A stretch of 64,000 nucleotides of DNA from Neopestalotiopsis rosae (lineage: Eukaryota; Ascomycota; Sordariomycetes; Amphisphaeriales; Sporocadaceae), in the NCBI GenBank assembly GCA_023078685.1, contig JALGAS010000001.1, positions 7,502,001 to 7,566,000 on the forward strand. Direction: 5' to 3'. The first letter of the stretch is position 1. Each line of letters starts with the position of its first letter. The notes beneath the pieces were generated by a model. It ran no database searches and had not been told where the DNA came from. It saw only the letters and a program-made list of their open reading frames with translations. Below are positions 10,571 through 21,636 of this stretch, piece after piece. Made by a program: the position numbers and the translations under genes.

Positions 10571-12616
10571 TCAAATACCAGGCAATATATCAAAATCGTA
10601 AAGTGCCATCGGCTCGATAGCAAAAAGGCCTTGGGTTGCGTCCGAAAACCCGTCTCGTTGTGATGCGCTTAGTCTCGAATCTCCGGGCACGACTTCTCTC
10701 TGCCAAGTTGCCTTTAGGTTTTGGAATTTCGTGATGATCAAAGACAAGGGTTGGTTCTCGACACCACCCACCGTGCAGGCTGCATCTACCGCCTTGACTT
10801 GCTCAAATGTATTGATGACTCTGTCCACTGTCTGCAATAAGTCCGCACCTTGCACTGCGATTGGGTTCCAAGAGGGATCGCTGTTGGTCGTGATCTTATG
10901 CAGAAATGCCACGACATAGCATAATTGGGAGTAAATACTGCAAGATACGCTAGTGTATGCGGGCAATGGCATGGCAAAGAACATATCAAGCCAAGCATTG
11001 ATGGAGTCGACACAGCGTTGGTATACCTGGTAGCGACTCAAGTCAGGTTCGTTTCTTGGAATAGTCGGCTGGAGAATTATAGACTCTCGTATAACAAGCG
11101 TTGCGTAATGGTAACATCCAAGCATCGTGGCTATCGCTATCAATAAGCACGAGGTTCACGGGAAGGAGCTGAATCACTCACACTCGCTCCCAAACGTGGA
11201 AGTGTTGCTATTGGTATTGGCAATAAGATCGTCGAGTCGTGCTTGTAGAACGTTGACCCAGGCCGTTGACGTCTCCATGGGGCCCATTTTGTAGGATGAT
11301 TGGCGGACCTGATTGACGATAAGCTGCATCTTTACTTGTCGCACAAGTACTTGATCCAGGAGCATGGTGCTGTTGGACACTTGAACGAGGTATTCGTCTA
11401 GATATGCTGACCAGCGAAGGCCCTCGGCAACTTTGAAGGTTTGCGAAATCCTGCCCGGACAGTCAATAACGCAATAACTATATTAAATGGTGGGTTAGGG
11501 AATTGAAAGAGCATCGCACGCACATGGAAGTGATGACAAAGGCACCCAGCACAACCCGCTGCTCCTCTATTGTACGTTCCTTCGCAACAGGCTGTTGCGT
11601 CATTGCTAATGCTGGAAGAGGCGGGAATCTAGGAGGGTACTCCGGCGGTGGCATCTGCAAGCCAAGGTCCCAGACCAAGGAGACGACAAGCTGTGATGCT
11701 AAGGAAGCGAACTGCTTATCCATCGGAAATAGATGTACCCTGGTTCGGTATCAATAAATAGTTAACCAAGCGATTGAAAGGTCTAGACATGCCAGTTCAC
11801 AAAGGTCAGCAAACCTAAAAGCAGGTCAAAGTTCCTCTCACCACCAGCAACCACTCTCTCGATAATGGCGTGTCTTGCTTGAAGACTAAGTGACTTGCGC
11901 ATCTTTGATGAATTGGATGTGACAACCATGATATTCAGCCAGAAAAATGGGTAGACCTGTTGAAGCTGATCGGATGTCATATCCGGTTGAAGATAGACAT
12001 AGGGCGCAAACCACTTGGCCCATGTAAGTGTCAAGCGCCAAGGTATGTCGAGACAAAAATGCTCACCATTAATTGGTCTTGAAACCGCTTGATACAATCC
12101 TGGGCACCCACGACGGTGGAATCATCGGAAATATCTTCGCCGGTCGTAGGGGTCGAGAGCATGCTATCAGTCAGCGAGTCTGTCTCATCCCCCATCTCAA
12201 AGCCATCATTACCGGAGCTGTTGCCACCACCGTCGCCCCGGCCAGACCGCTGGGCTTGCAGAAGAGTGACAAGCTGATCTAGCTTTTCCTCGAGCCTTGC
12301 CGACCTTGAAACTGTATTGCGCTTGGGGCCGCGCTGCTTGGCTGGAGCCGCAGGCATACATGTCTTATTTAATCTGTGACATCTAATACCCACACTCAAT
12401 GTTAGTTGGGGGTGGTAAAAACAAGAATTGGATTTTGGAAAACAAATCAGCATGTTACTAAGAAATGTAAGACCTCACTGACCTCTCGCAGCCCGTACCA
12501 TCCACTCGTGGGATACACTTGCACTTTACCCGGGCGCAATTTGTGCAAGCTTTGCCGTTCACATTCCGGCGCGAGACGGAAGACTGGCGCTCGTCCGGGT
12601 TGCCTTGCATATTCAT
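10571..12616 (-). CDS. Zn2Cys6 fungal transcription factor, likely cluster regulator
   Basis: The start at 12616 gives MNMQGNPDERQ, followed by a binuclear zinc cluster: C-x2-C-x6-C (CTNCARVKCKC), then after an intron C-x2-C-x6-C (CERCHRLNKTC). Basic linker residues and a leucine-rich, coiled-coil-like segment (RLEEKLDQLVTLLQAQ) follow, then an acidic Ser/Asp-rich region. Later exons at about 11783-12030, 11506-11740, 11170-11460 and 10571-11140 form the helical middle and C-terminal part usual in these regulators. At least five introns are needed; their exact borders are my reading of GT-AG sites. The gene is divergent from the exporter, with a shared ~540-bp promoter. It is the only DNA-binding regulator in the cluster and so the likely pathway-specific activator (inference). 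Confidence 0.85.
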
Positions 12617-13055
12617 CGACGCCTGTGGGTTCAAAGCGTGTGTCGAAAGTGAAATGGTGGAAGTTGGTCAAGTCGTGCAGCAGTCTGGGTTAACAGGCTA
12701 CAGGCTAGATCAAAAGGCCCGGCGGAGCGGGGCAATTTTATTTTCCTGGTCCGGTCCGGCTGTGTTGAATCCCGGGGCCGTTTACCAAAATAGTGCTCCC
12801 GTTCCCACTGTGCCTGTTTACAATATGGCATTTTTGAGCACCCTCTGGTGTAGTATACATGCACCAGCGCAGCTACAGCCGTGGGACTCCTCGAAGTATA
12901 ACTCAACTCTGCCAAGTCAATCGCTACAAGAAGGCACGTAAGACACCAACATTGAAAGTAGCTGCTGAGATTCATAGTACTCGAACAACCCGGAAACGGA
13001 AAGCTGCCTACAACGAACTAAACTGCACTGCTCAAATTCCACCGACGCAATCAAT

Positions 13056-13097
<42 letters not shown>

Positions 13098-13159
13098 TAG
13101 CATGCGCATCCAATATCGACTAGTTTTTTCAGTCTTTTTTGAAACGAGTACATCTATAG
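12617..13159. promoter_or_regulatory. Divergent promoter region of regulator and exporter, with a 37-T tract
   Basis: The 543-bp gap separates the divergent starts of the zinc-cluster regulator and the MFS transporter. It holds an uninterrupted run of 37 T (13058-13094) close to the transporter start, and GC-rich half-site-like words such as CGGAGCGG and CCGGTCCGG near 12720-12765 that could serve a Zn2Cys6 factor. The binding-site reading is speculative. Confidence 0.5.
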
Positions 13160-15331
13160 ATGGCTCATACACCCGAGCATTCATTTCCGGAGCTGCCAGC
13201 AGCAACTAAGCGAGCAGTCATGGACACGCCGCACCAGTCCACCGGACTTGAGGGCACATCAAGGAAATCATCTATGGCCAAAATAACCGAACCTGTCACT
13301 GGGATCAAGTTTAAGTTGATGATGCTCAGTCTGACTCTCGCGTCTCTTTTGATCTTTCTAGATACATCCATCGTCTCAACCGTCAGTAGACAATTCCCAA
13401 GAAATGCCATCTTCAAGGAGCTGATATTATGTTTTCTTCAAGGCCGTCCCGCAAATTACCGACGAGTTCCACTCACTCAGCGACATTGGCTGGTATGGAA
13501 GTGCCTATCAGCTTGGAAGGTATTGCTCGAGTCTTCAATGTCGCAGCATGCAACTCATTAAACACTAACACGTGCTCCATAGTGCCGCCTTTGGTCCATT
13601 GTCGGGCAACATTTTCCATCATTTCAGCCTGAAGGTGAGAGTACAATGGCGAACCTCAATGACTTCGATTTACTGACCATCGTTCAGTGGACATATCTGG
13701 CGTTCTTTGCCATTTTCGAGATAGGTTCCGCCGTATGTGGCGCTGCCCAATCTTCGGCCATGCTGATTGTAGGCCGAGCTATAGCTGGCATTGGGGCATC
13801 TGGTGTAAGCAGTGGTGCTTACACTATTCTGTCCGCTACAGTGCCTCTCGAGAGGCGTCCTGGTAAGTTAGTCAAGTCGAGAGACAAAATGGAGCTAATT
13901 CTAATGCTGAAGCAATTTTGGGAATGCTCATGGGGAGTAAGTTCGTTCCAGTCCGGACGGCTGCAGTTTCATCTAATCAAACACTCTTCAGTTGCCCAGC
14001 TAGGTACTATTAGTGGTCCTCTTGTTGGAGGCGCCTTCACAACAGGTTACACTTGGCGATGGTGTATGTACGATTGCGCAAATTTGACAGCGTCAGATAT
14101 TGATGGTTTCTCAAGGTTTCTACGTCAACCTACCCCTCGGAGCTTTGGTCGCAGTCCCTCTTCTTCTACTGCATATCCCGGATCAAGTTGAAAAGAGCGA
14201 CCCTCTCAAGGTAGTGCGAAGCCTCCATCACCATCTCGACTTGATAGGCTTTGCGCTTCTCGCTCCAGCTATTGTACAACTTCTTCTTGCCCTGCAATTT
14301 GGCGGCGTCCAATTCGCTTGGTCATCCTCGCAAGTTATTGGTCTGTTCTGTGGTTCCGGCACAACATTCTTCGTCTGGGTATTTTGGAACATCCACAAAG
14401 GCGACCGGGCACTGCTTCCCTTCTTTATTATCAAGCGCAGAGAGGTTTGGACGAGCGGTGTCAACTATGCATTCATGATGTCGACCGTCTTTGGATCTAC
14501 CTATTTCCTCCCCGTCTACTTCCAGGCAGTGAAGGGAGTCAATGCCATCATGAGTGGTGTCTACCTTTTGCCCATTGTTTTACCTCAACTCTTCTCGGCA
14601 GTCGTCGGTGGATCGTTAGGTAAGTGGCTCAGAAGTAGCCTCGCAGACCACACGGTGAATTGATACTTTATGCTAGTTACAAAGGTTGGCTACGTGCCTC
14701 CGTTCGCTCTGGTGGGAGGTGCGCTAGGGTGTATAGGAAGTGGCCTGTTTTCCTTGTTCCAACCAGACACCCCGACCGGAGAGTGGGTTGGATTCTCCAT
14801 TGTCGCTGGCCTTGGCCGCGGTGCCAGTCTGCAAATGGTACGATGTCATCTATTTAATCGTCATAATGATGTACTAACATATTCTAGCCCCTCATTGCTA
14901 TACAATCAGCAGTGACACCAGAAGAAATGTCCCCGGCAATGGCCTTCTGCGTATGGTGCCAATACATTGGACCGACCGTCTTCCTGACTCTTTACAATAC
15001 CATATTTGATAGTAGCCTTCGATCACAAATTCCAGAGTACGCGCCCGACGTCGGTGCGCAGGCAGTCATTGCTGCTGGGGCTACCAGATTTCGTGGTCTT
15101 GTAAGCGCTCAGGACCTACCTGGGGTCTTGGTAGCATTCTCAACCAGCTTGGACTACACTTTCTATCTCCAGGCCGGCGCTGGTGTCATCGCCTGGGTCT
15201 CTGCATGGGGCATGGGATGGAAGGATATCCGGAAGAAGGAGAAGGGTTCGCAGCCTGATCAACCTGCAGATTTCAGCTCCACTCAGCACGAAGATGGTAT
15301 TGGCAGCTCGCAAAAGGAGCACTCATCATGA
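13160..15331 (+). CDS. MFS drug:H+ antiporter-type exporter (about 14 membrane segments)
   Basis: The start at 13160 reads [13 protein letters not shown]. After a charged N-terminus the first membrane segment ([20 protein letters not shown]) follows, then at least six more exons. Family motifs are the LDTSIVST region, [24 protein letters not shown] (motif B), and [22 protein letters not shown] with FYVNLPLGA (motif C region of DHA2-type transporters). The C-terminal exon ends with a short hydrophilic Lys/Ser/Gln-rich tail. Introns are about 60-90 bp; the reading frame is complete with no disabling change seen. Transporters of this type in secondary-metabolite clusters usually export the product or give self-protection. 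It converges with the NRPS gene. Confidence 0.88.
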
Positions 15332-15899
15332 GTGGGAGAGTATTTGGCAAACTAGAGGGTTTCTTTCGACTTCCCAAGCACTAAAGCCTTAGGGGTACAG
15401 ATTGCTTCTCGGCCCCTGGAAGATGCCTAAAGCATACTACCAAGGAAACCGCTGGAGGATATCAAGTAAAGCAACCAGTTCCTCCGTCATGATCGTAGAT
15501 TCTGTCAGTCTACAACTCCTTGCAATTCATGATCTAATTTCAATTCTTGCCATATTAATGAGAAAAGAAAAGTGAAGAATTGTTGTTGCTTTTTTTCTTT
15601 TTGAGGTTTGGCCAAAGTTAGTGGTCAGCGTTAGTGGTCAGCGTTAGTGGTCAGCGTTAGTGGTCAGCGTTAGTGGTCAGCGTTAGTGGACGATGTAGAG
15701 GATGTTACAGTGGACCCTTACTGGAAGTCAGTGGGCTTTACAAGGGGCTGGCAAACGGGCCAAGAGGTTGCTAGTAAAATACCAGCCGTCATGCGTCAGC
15801 CTTTCACTTGTGGGCGACATTAAACAGTACAAAGGTAGGTAGGTATGTTCAGAGCTCATGATCTATATACTAGCTACCTATCTATTCAGATAGAAGAAA
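15332..15899. other. Intergenic region between convergent exporter and NRPS genes
   Basis: The 568-bp gap contains the 3' ends of both genes and the minisatellite listed separately. No other coding or RNA signal was recognised. Confidence 0.6.
15617..15689 (+). repeat. 13-bp minisatellite, 5.6 copies
   Basis: Five perfect copies of GTTAGTGGTCAGC plus a partial copy lie between the tail-to-tail exporter and NRPS genes. Confidence 0.95.
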
Positions 15900-18800
15900 T
15901 TATAGCCGACTTCGAAGATCACAAAGCTTTAAGTCTGGATCTTTCTGGATGAAATGGAACACGGCCTGGAAGCCTTCCATAAACTTGTCCCAGTCATAGA
16001 CGCCTTTTATTGTGCTTTCGCTGAGGCGGAGAGAGACAGTCGCCGATCCGGGAGATAAGGAGCATTGCAGAAGGGAATTCAGGGCACATATCGGGCCGTA
16101 ATACTGCATCTCCCTTTCCCGAAACATTTCTGGATACGCTGTATCTAGATCCGGCTGCACGACAAGTAAAGTGCCGTATTGACATGCTGCTTTGCACTCG
16201 GGGCTCAGTTGTTCGATGGTTCGGTCCTCAATCCCTTCGTTTGCCATCATCGATAGGAGCCTGTCTTGATCCGCCTCCAGATTATACCTCAGCGACCTGT
16301 TGGGTTCCAACAAAATTCGATCAGGGAGCATTGCAGTAGTAGGGACGGCCGAGTCGATGATGTCTGCAATCGGCGCCGACCGCCGCGCAAAGACGCCCCA
16401 GAACACTAAATCGTTGGTGCCACAGTACCAGGAAGCCATGATCGCCCAGGCCAAGCGGATCTTGTTTGTTGCAGTGAAGCCATTGTTGACGACATCAAAT
16501 TTTCCAGTCAATTCACGGCTCTCGGTGGGCTCGAGTGATGCATCCAATACCGGCGGGAAAATTTGACCGTCGAAACCTGCAAACTTATCCACCCAGAACT
16601 GGTGTTTGGAAGCATTTGACTCTGACGACCACTGGACAAATGGCGCAAAGTGCGTCAAAGGCAGCTTCTGGCCCTGGTATGCGTTGAAGATACCTCGGAA
16701 GATAAGAGGCAGTGACTGGCCATCATAAATCGCATGATGAATTAGCATGACAAATTGATCTGCATGCACCCCGACCCTCACGAGACGTTTTCCCAGCCCC
16801 CATACATCCACAGCAGGCTCGTACCGTGCCTTGTTCGAGTTGTCAATGGTCTCGAAGGGAATTTTCTCACTGACCACCGCTTGGACGTAGTGGTCCTTCG
16901 TCAGCTCGACGATGCGCGTACGCAACATGGGATTAGCTTCGACGACTCTTTCCCAAGCAAAAGCCAGCTGAACTGGATCGACGTCGATTGGCAGATTGAA
17001 CTTCAGCCGCAAAGTATAGTTGTATCCCAGCTGAATGGGTATGGTGGCTGCATCAAGCTGGAGCGAGGTGATGGGAAAAGCATCCTCAATTGAGTCTGGA
17101 GATACTTGGCATTGATCGGCGATAGTACGAAGAAGCCGGTCGCCCTTCAGCTCGTGATTACTCAAAAGGCTGAATGGGTCGGGAATTTTCTCTGTCGATG
17201 AGACGTTTGATTTGACGTGCTGGCATAGGAGGGAAATTGTTTTGTGGCGCAATATGTCGGGAACCGTCAGAAATAGTTGTTCTCGACGTGCAAGTGAGAC
17301 CAGTTGCATAGCCCCAAGAGAATCACCGCCCAGAGAGGTCCACTCATCATTCCTACCGACTTCGTGTAAGTCCAGTCCGAGCACACTTGCCCAGAGCCTT
17401 TGAAGTTGTTTTTCCGATGCTGTCAATGGCATTGACCTTGCCGTGTCCTCTTGACCGAGATAGCTCAGTAATTGGGCGCGTGAAAGCAGCTTGACTCGCT
17501 CTCGCAAGTATCTGCGATCCAATTTCCCTGTCACAGTTAAAGGAATGTATTCGATGGAGAGAAAGAATTCGGGAACCATATAACTAGGCAATTTCGCCCG
17601 CAGTAGAGTCTTGGCTGTACTCATCCGATCCATGAAAGCCGCATCTGGTACCAAGAAGAGCTCGTTAGTAGAGTTGGGGCTTTTGTCTGCGACAATGAAA
17701 GCTACCAGGGAGTTGGTTCGCGGTCCAGCGGCGATAGCGTCGACAAGAACCTCTTGGAAATCTCCCAGCACAGCCCGCATATGGTACTCTACTTCTTGGA
17801 GCTCAATGCGCTGACCATTGATCTTTACTTGCATGTCCTTACGACCGATAAAGACGAAAGAACCATCAGGAAGGCGACGAACTAGATCCCCCGTCTTGTA
17901 TACCTTTTCCTCCTCTGATGAGGTGCTCGGAAGCCATGCGGGGTTTGAAATATATGCCTTGGCTGTTTGTTCTGGGTCATTGAGGTATCCTTCGCTCAGG
18001 CTGGGCCCCTGAATGACAAGCTCCCCACACTCGCCTTCTTGTATGAGGATATCATGGTTGTCTTCGTCCACTACCCAGCATCTGACAGCATGGGAGAAAC
18101 CGATATTTGTTGAGGACTCAACATTCTTATAGTCGACTTGGATAGTTGTACATCCCGCGCACTCGGCTGGACCGTACAATCCGGTTACTTGGACGTGTGG
18201 TAGCCACATGTCGAGATCGGTCTGAGTGACGGGCTCCCCTCCCAGAGCAAGATGCTTGAGACTGGGTAGTCTGGTTGGATCAAGTATGCGAGCCACCGAA
18301 GGAGTTAGGAAAACCCAGTTGACCCGTAATTTCTCGATTGTCTCGATGAGGTTGTTTTCGCGGTCGAACTCCGACGCGATGCAGAGACAACCTCCAACAA
18401 GGAGCGCCCAAAAGTGCTCCAAGAAGCTGACGTCGAATGCAAAGGATGCGAATTGCAGAACTCGGGAAGTCCGACTCAAATGCATCGCATCCCTATTGTG
18501 AAGTATTCCGGCGACCAATGCTTTGTGGGAAACAAGAATCCCTTTGGGCTTGCCTGTAGATCCAGACGTGAAGGCGACATAGGCTGCTGCGCGAGGGGCC
18601 GTAGCCGCCAATTGCAGCTGTGGTGATGCAGTCCTGAGGAGCTCTTCACCCACGGTCAAGACTACCAGATTTCCACCAAGCTTCGCCACCAACTCCTGCT
18701 GTGACTTCGAGGACAAAACCACCTGTGCGTTTAGCTGACGACACATGTGTTGCAATCGAGCCAACGGGTGCTTGGGCTCCAGGAAGCAGAAGGCGCTGCC

Positions 18801-19094
18801 GGCTTTTGTGACTGCGAGTATAGCTACTGCGGTCCATTGCGACTGGTTCAAACAGAGGGGCACAAAAACGCCTGCTCGAACTCCGTTTTGCACCAGTAGC
18901 GTGGCTAAAGTTGAGGATTTGTCGTCTAATTCTTTATATGTCAAATCTCCGTCCCACGCACAAACAGCAGGAGCATCAGGTTGTTCTTGAACGCGCTGCT
19001 GAAAAACATCCTGGATACAGAGGCTTATCTCCTCTGGCGCGACAGTGTCTTTATCGGGCTTTGCCTTGGCAACTCCGTGTTGATTGTTTGCCAT
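15900..19094 (-). CDS. Single-module NRPS, A-T-C architecture (1064 aa)
   Basis: One uninterrupted exon. The adenylation domain spans about residues 25-530 with all core motifs: AFTSGSTGKPKG (174-185), GLYGPAE (305-311), YKTGDLVRR (399-407) and VTGKLDRR (521-528). A carrier domain follows with the phosphopantetheine serine in LGGDSLGAM (588-596). A condensation domain covers about 640-1064 with an intact HHAIYDG active site (786-792). There is no starter C, thioesterase or reductase domain. The terminal C domain should therefore pass the bound amino acid to an alcohol or amine acceptor. In the flavunoidine pathway a protein of this layout esterifies a terpene alcohol with a pipecolate (recalled knowledge). 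The A-domain pocket begins D-V-x-x-L in GrsA numbering, but I did not derive a full specificity code. Function in this cluster is inferred. Confidence 0.93.
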   Translation of the reverse strand: MANNQHGVAKAKPDKDTVAPEEISLCIQDVFQQRVQEQPDAPAVCAWDGDLTYKELDDKSSTLATLLVQNGVRAGVFVPLCLNQSQWTAVAILAVTKAGSAFCFLEPKHPLARLQHMCRQLNAQVVLSSKSQQELVAKLGGNLVVLTVGEELLRTASPQLQLAATAPRAAAYVAFTSGSTGKPKGILVSHKALVAGILHNRDAMHLSRTSRVLQFASFAFDVSFLEHFWALLVGGCLCIASEFDRENNLIETIEKLRVNWVFLTPSVARILDPTRLPSLKHLALGGEPVTQTDLDMWLPHVQVTGLYGPAECAGCTTIQVDYKNVESSTNIGFSHAVRCWVVDEDNHDILIQEGECGELVIQGPSLSEGYLNDPEQTAKAYISNPAWLPSTSSEEEKVYKTGDLVRRLPDGSFVFIGRKDMQVKINGQRIELQEVEYHMRAVLGDFQEVLVDAIAAGPRTNSLVAFIVADKSPNSTNELFLVPDAAFMDRMSTAKTLLRAKLPSYMVPEFFLSIEYIPLTVTGKLDRRYLRERVKLLSRAQLLSYLGQEDTARSMPLTASEKQLQRLWASVLGLDLHEVGRNDEWTSLGGDSLGAMQLVSLARREQLFLTVPDILRHKTISLLCQHVKSNVSSTEKIPDPFSLLSNHELKGDRLLRTIADQCQVSPDSIEDAFPITSLQLDAATIPIQLGYNYTLRLKFNLPIDVDPVQLAFAWERVVEANPMLRTRIVELTKDHYVQAVVSEKIPFETIDNSNKARYEPAVDVWGLGKRLVRVGVHADQFVMLIHHAIYDGQSLPLIFRGIFNAYQGQKLPLTHFAPFVQWSSESNASKHQFWVDKFAGFDGQIFPPVLDASLEPTESRELTGKFDVVNNGFTATNKIRLAWAIMASWYCGTNDLVFWGVFARRSAPIADIIDSAVPTTAMLPDRILLEPNRSLRYNLEADQDRLLSMMANEGIEDRTIEQLSPECKAACQYGTLLVVQPDLDTAYPEMFREREMQYYGPICALNSLLQCSLSPGSATVSLRLSESTIKGVYDWDKFMEGFQAVFHFIQKDPDLKLCDLRSRL

Positions 19095-20173
19095 TGTACG
19101 TACTGGTCTTCGTCCAGCTAGTGGTATCGTGGTGGTCCGTAAGATAGATGGGGTACTATTATCGACGAATGAAGTGACTATGAAGTGTTCTAGCTATCTC
19201 TTACTTGCCAAAGAAGAAGAAGAAAGTTTATACAGTGTGTTGGAGACTGTGATCGTGGTTCGTTCAAAGTCAACAGAATCCTGATTGCCTTAAATTGAGA
19301 TGTAACCGGTGTATTCGGTATGGATGCGGTGACCCGACACAACCCGCAATTGTCTACCGATTCAAGTTTGAAAGTATGGTCACCTTCGTGAAGGCCGGGT
19401 GTGGAAACAGCCGAGGCGTCGGGCGTCATGTCAGCGTTCGCGCCTCTCCCATTGTTACACTTCTGCCGTCAGTCTAAGTATACTATGCATCATGCAGAGC
19501 TAGGGACCGATTGCATGGGCTTGGGGGGTTCGGGCTCATTCAAGGATAAATCGGGGCCGCTGCAATACATTATTGACACTGTCAGATGCCACTACAGATC
19601 GTACATAGTATCCACATTGATATGGTGTTATGTCATACTTACCAGGAGCAAAAACGAGTGCGGATCGCCTATCACGGTAATTGGCTAGGTACGTACTATT
19701 GACTTTGGATTCTTTAGTAATTACTATCGTCTAAGCGCAAACATGCAAACTAAGTCATATTGTGCAGACTTATGCGACAATTCTAAAGCAGGAAGTAGAG
19801 GAGTACTTGCAGTGTTGCCCGTTTCTAGTCATGCTACTGCACTGAGGTTAGATATTCGATTATTAACGTCCTCAAAATTGACCCAGAGTGGTCCTACGAT
19901 AAGAATGAACATGTACCACAAGTTTATAGATACCAGCGAGTCAAAAGATGCAATCTCTATGAGAATCCAGAGTACAAGCGATATCAAGACTTTTCATATG
20001 ACTCGACATATAGTTCTGTTCATATAACATTTTCAAAACAAATCATTGAGGGAAAGAAAACAGGAAAACAGAGTTGATGCTTTGATTTTCTGTATGAGCG
20101 CTGGCCAAGAGCGCTGAAGGGACGTTCGTTGAACGCGTTGTCAAATTTCTCCAACCGACGTCCTCACCGTCGA
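19095..20173. other. Intergenic region upstream of the NRPS gene
   Basis: This gap of 1.08 kb contains the NRPS promoter and the 3' flank of the SET-domain gene. Only short random open frames are present; no further gene or RNA was recognised. Confidence 0.6.
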
Positions 20174-20665
20174 CTATGCCCCCTCCGCGAGTAGCTCTTC
20201 CACATGCGGATTCATCCAGTACTGACTCAAGACGGTCGGATCTAGATCTTTGCTCCCTGAAATGAGCCCTAGACAATTCTGAGATCCGCAAGTGCATTTG
20301 AACGGCTGGACCATATCCCACTCCGTACTTGGGTAGAAGAACGTCAGCTCGTCTCCTACTGAGAGAGGCCAACCACGAGCTACGCGAACCTCAAAGGTGG
20401 ACATGTCAAATTCGAGGGAAGGCGAGCAGGAGTGGTTGCAGTAGACGAGGTCGGAGCACAGCTCGATGTTCACACCGCGCCCAGTCTGAACAGATGTATA
20501 AGTCTTCTGGGGTGCCGCAATTGCCGAGTCGATCTTGCTGAACAGTGCCCCTGCTGGCAATGCCACCAAGGAACGGGCACTGGATGTGTATGGTATCGTT
20601 CCTTTGACGACCTCGATATGAGCCGGATGGCTGGGCTGCTTCCAAGTAGCGGTGAATTCGGACAT
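20174..20665 (-). CDS. Small SET-domain protein (about 163 aa)
   Basis: Starting at MSEFTATWKQPSH (20665), this single-exon gene has the hallmark SET segments: the NHSCSPS motif (after VYCN), the GDELTFFYPSTEW segment that normally supplies the catalytic Tyr region, and a post-SET-like CTCGSQNCLG. It is only as long as a bare SET fold, without chromatin-reading domains. SET proteins transfer methyl groups from SAM to amines, classically protein lysine. Its place between the NRPS and the decarboxylase genes suggests a pathway role, for example methylation of a lysine/cadaverine-type amine or of a protein. That is inference; a histone-modifying role in cluster control is the main alternative. 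It is divergent from the decarboxylase gene. Confidence 0.82.
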   Translation of the reverse strand: MSEFTATWKQPSHPAHIEVVKGTIPYTSSARSLVALPAGALFSKIDSAIAAPQKTYTSVQTGRGVNIELCSDLVYCNHSCSPSLEFDMSTFEVRVARGWPLSVGDELTFFYPSTEWDMVQPFKCTCGSQNCLGLISGSKDLDPTVLSQYWMNPHVEELLAEGA

Positions 20666-21636
20666 GTTGACTTTCTTGTTGCTTGCGATTATGACCAGTC
20701 TCAATTTGGCTCAGAAGAAGCGTGGTTTGGGTTTTCGTCCGACGTGCTTCGTGCTCAATGAGCCAGGGAGGTAACAGGGAAAATAGACAACGGACTTCCG
20801 GGATGGGCAGGAGAGAACGGCTGATTGGACGAATTCGGAGTTTGGTTTAGACGCATCTGGGGATACGTTGATATTTGAGATATAGAGAGTATTGACCTAG
20901 TGGAGAAGAGGCATGTGGAGCTCTATGACGAATTGATACATTGGACGCGATGCCTTCGAGTTTTTGAGGCCGTAAAATTTCATTAGAGATATGTCGTAGC
21001 ATGCCATGCCGCATGATTGGAAGCTATACGATCTCGAATTCATCATGGTACAGCTCCGTGGAGATCGGCACGGGCCAGAGCGGGCCGGGTCTAGCCTGAC
21101 ATTCCACTGCCGACTACCATGTAAGTGGTTATGATCTGTCGTGGTTTACTCAGCTCTCGGGTGTCTGATGTGGAGTTTTTCATTTCGTCGCAGGATGGAT
21201 AGCGCGATCTCGCTTATGTTGCAGTATGTCTCAAGATCGGTCGTCTGTACGATGTAGAAGAGTCTCTTCACTTCCGATCTTGTTCACCCAGCAGAGGTGG
21301 GGGCCGCAAGGGGGGCCTTGCTAGCTGGGTGATCAACTAATCGACGAGGATTGAAGACCTTGCATCGTACTACTATAGTACCATGTACAATAGATACCTA
21401 GTCTACCACAGTATGTCGAGCCCTGAGGAGGTAAGACGCTACCCACGTGTCTGTCGATCATATACGTAACTATTCTGATACTCTATCAACTACTTTGACA
21501 GCTTGCTCGATCATTTTTCTGCCCAACAAAGACAGATCTTCGCTTGTAACACTGTCGCTTTGGTCGTCTGCAAAAGCAAGACGTACAACCCTTAGTACCG
21601 GAACAGTCGCAAAACGCCTAAATCAAACGAAGGAAC
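20666..21636. promoter_or_regulatory. Divergent promoter region of SET-domain and decarboxylase genes
   Basis: The 971-bp gap lies between two divergent starts. A GC-rich stretch near 21065-21095 (GAGCGGGCCGGG) resembles zinc-cluster half-sites. No coding potential was seen. Confidence 0.45.
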
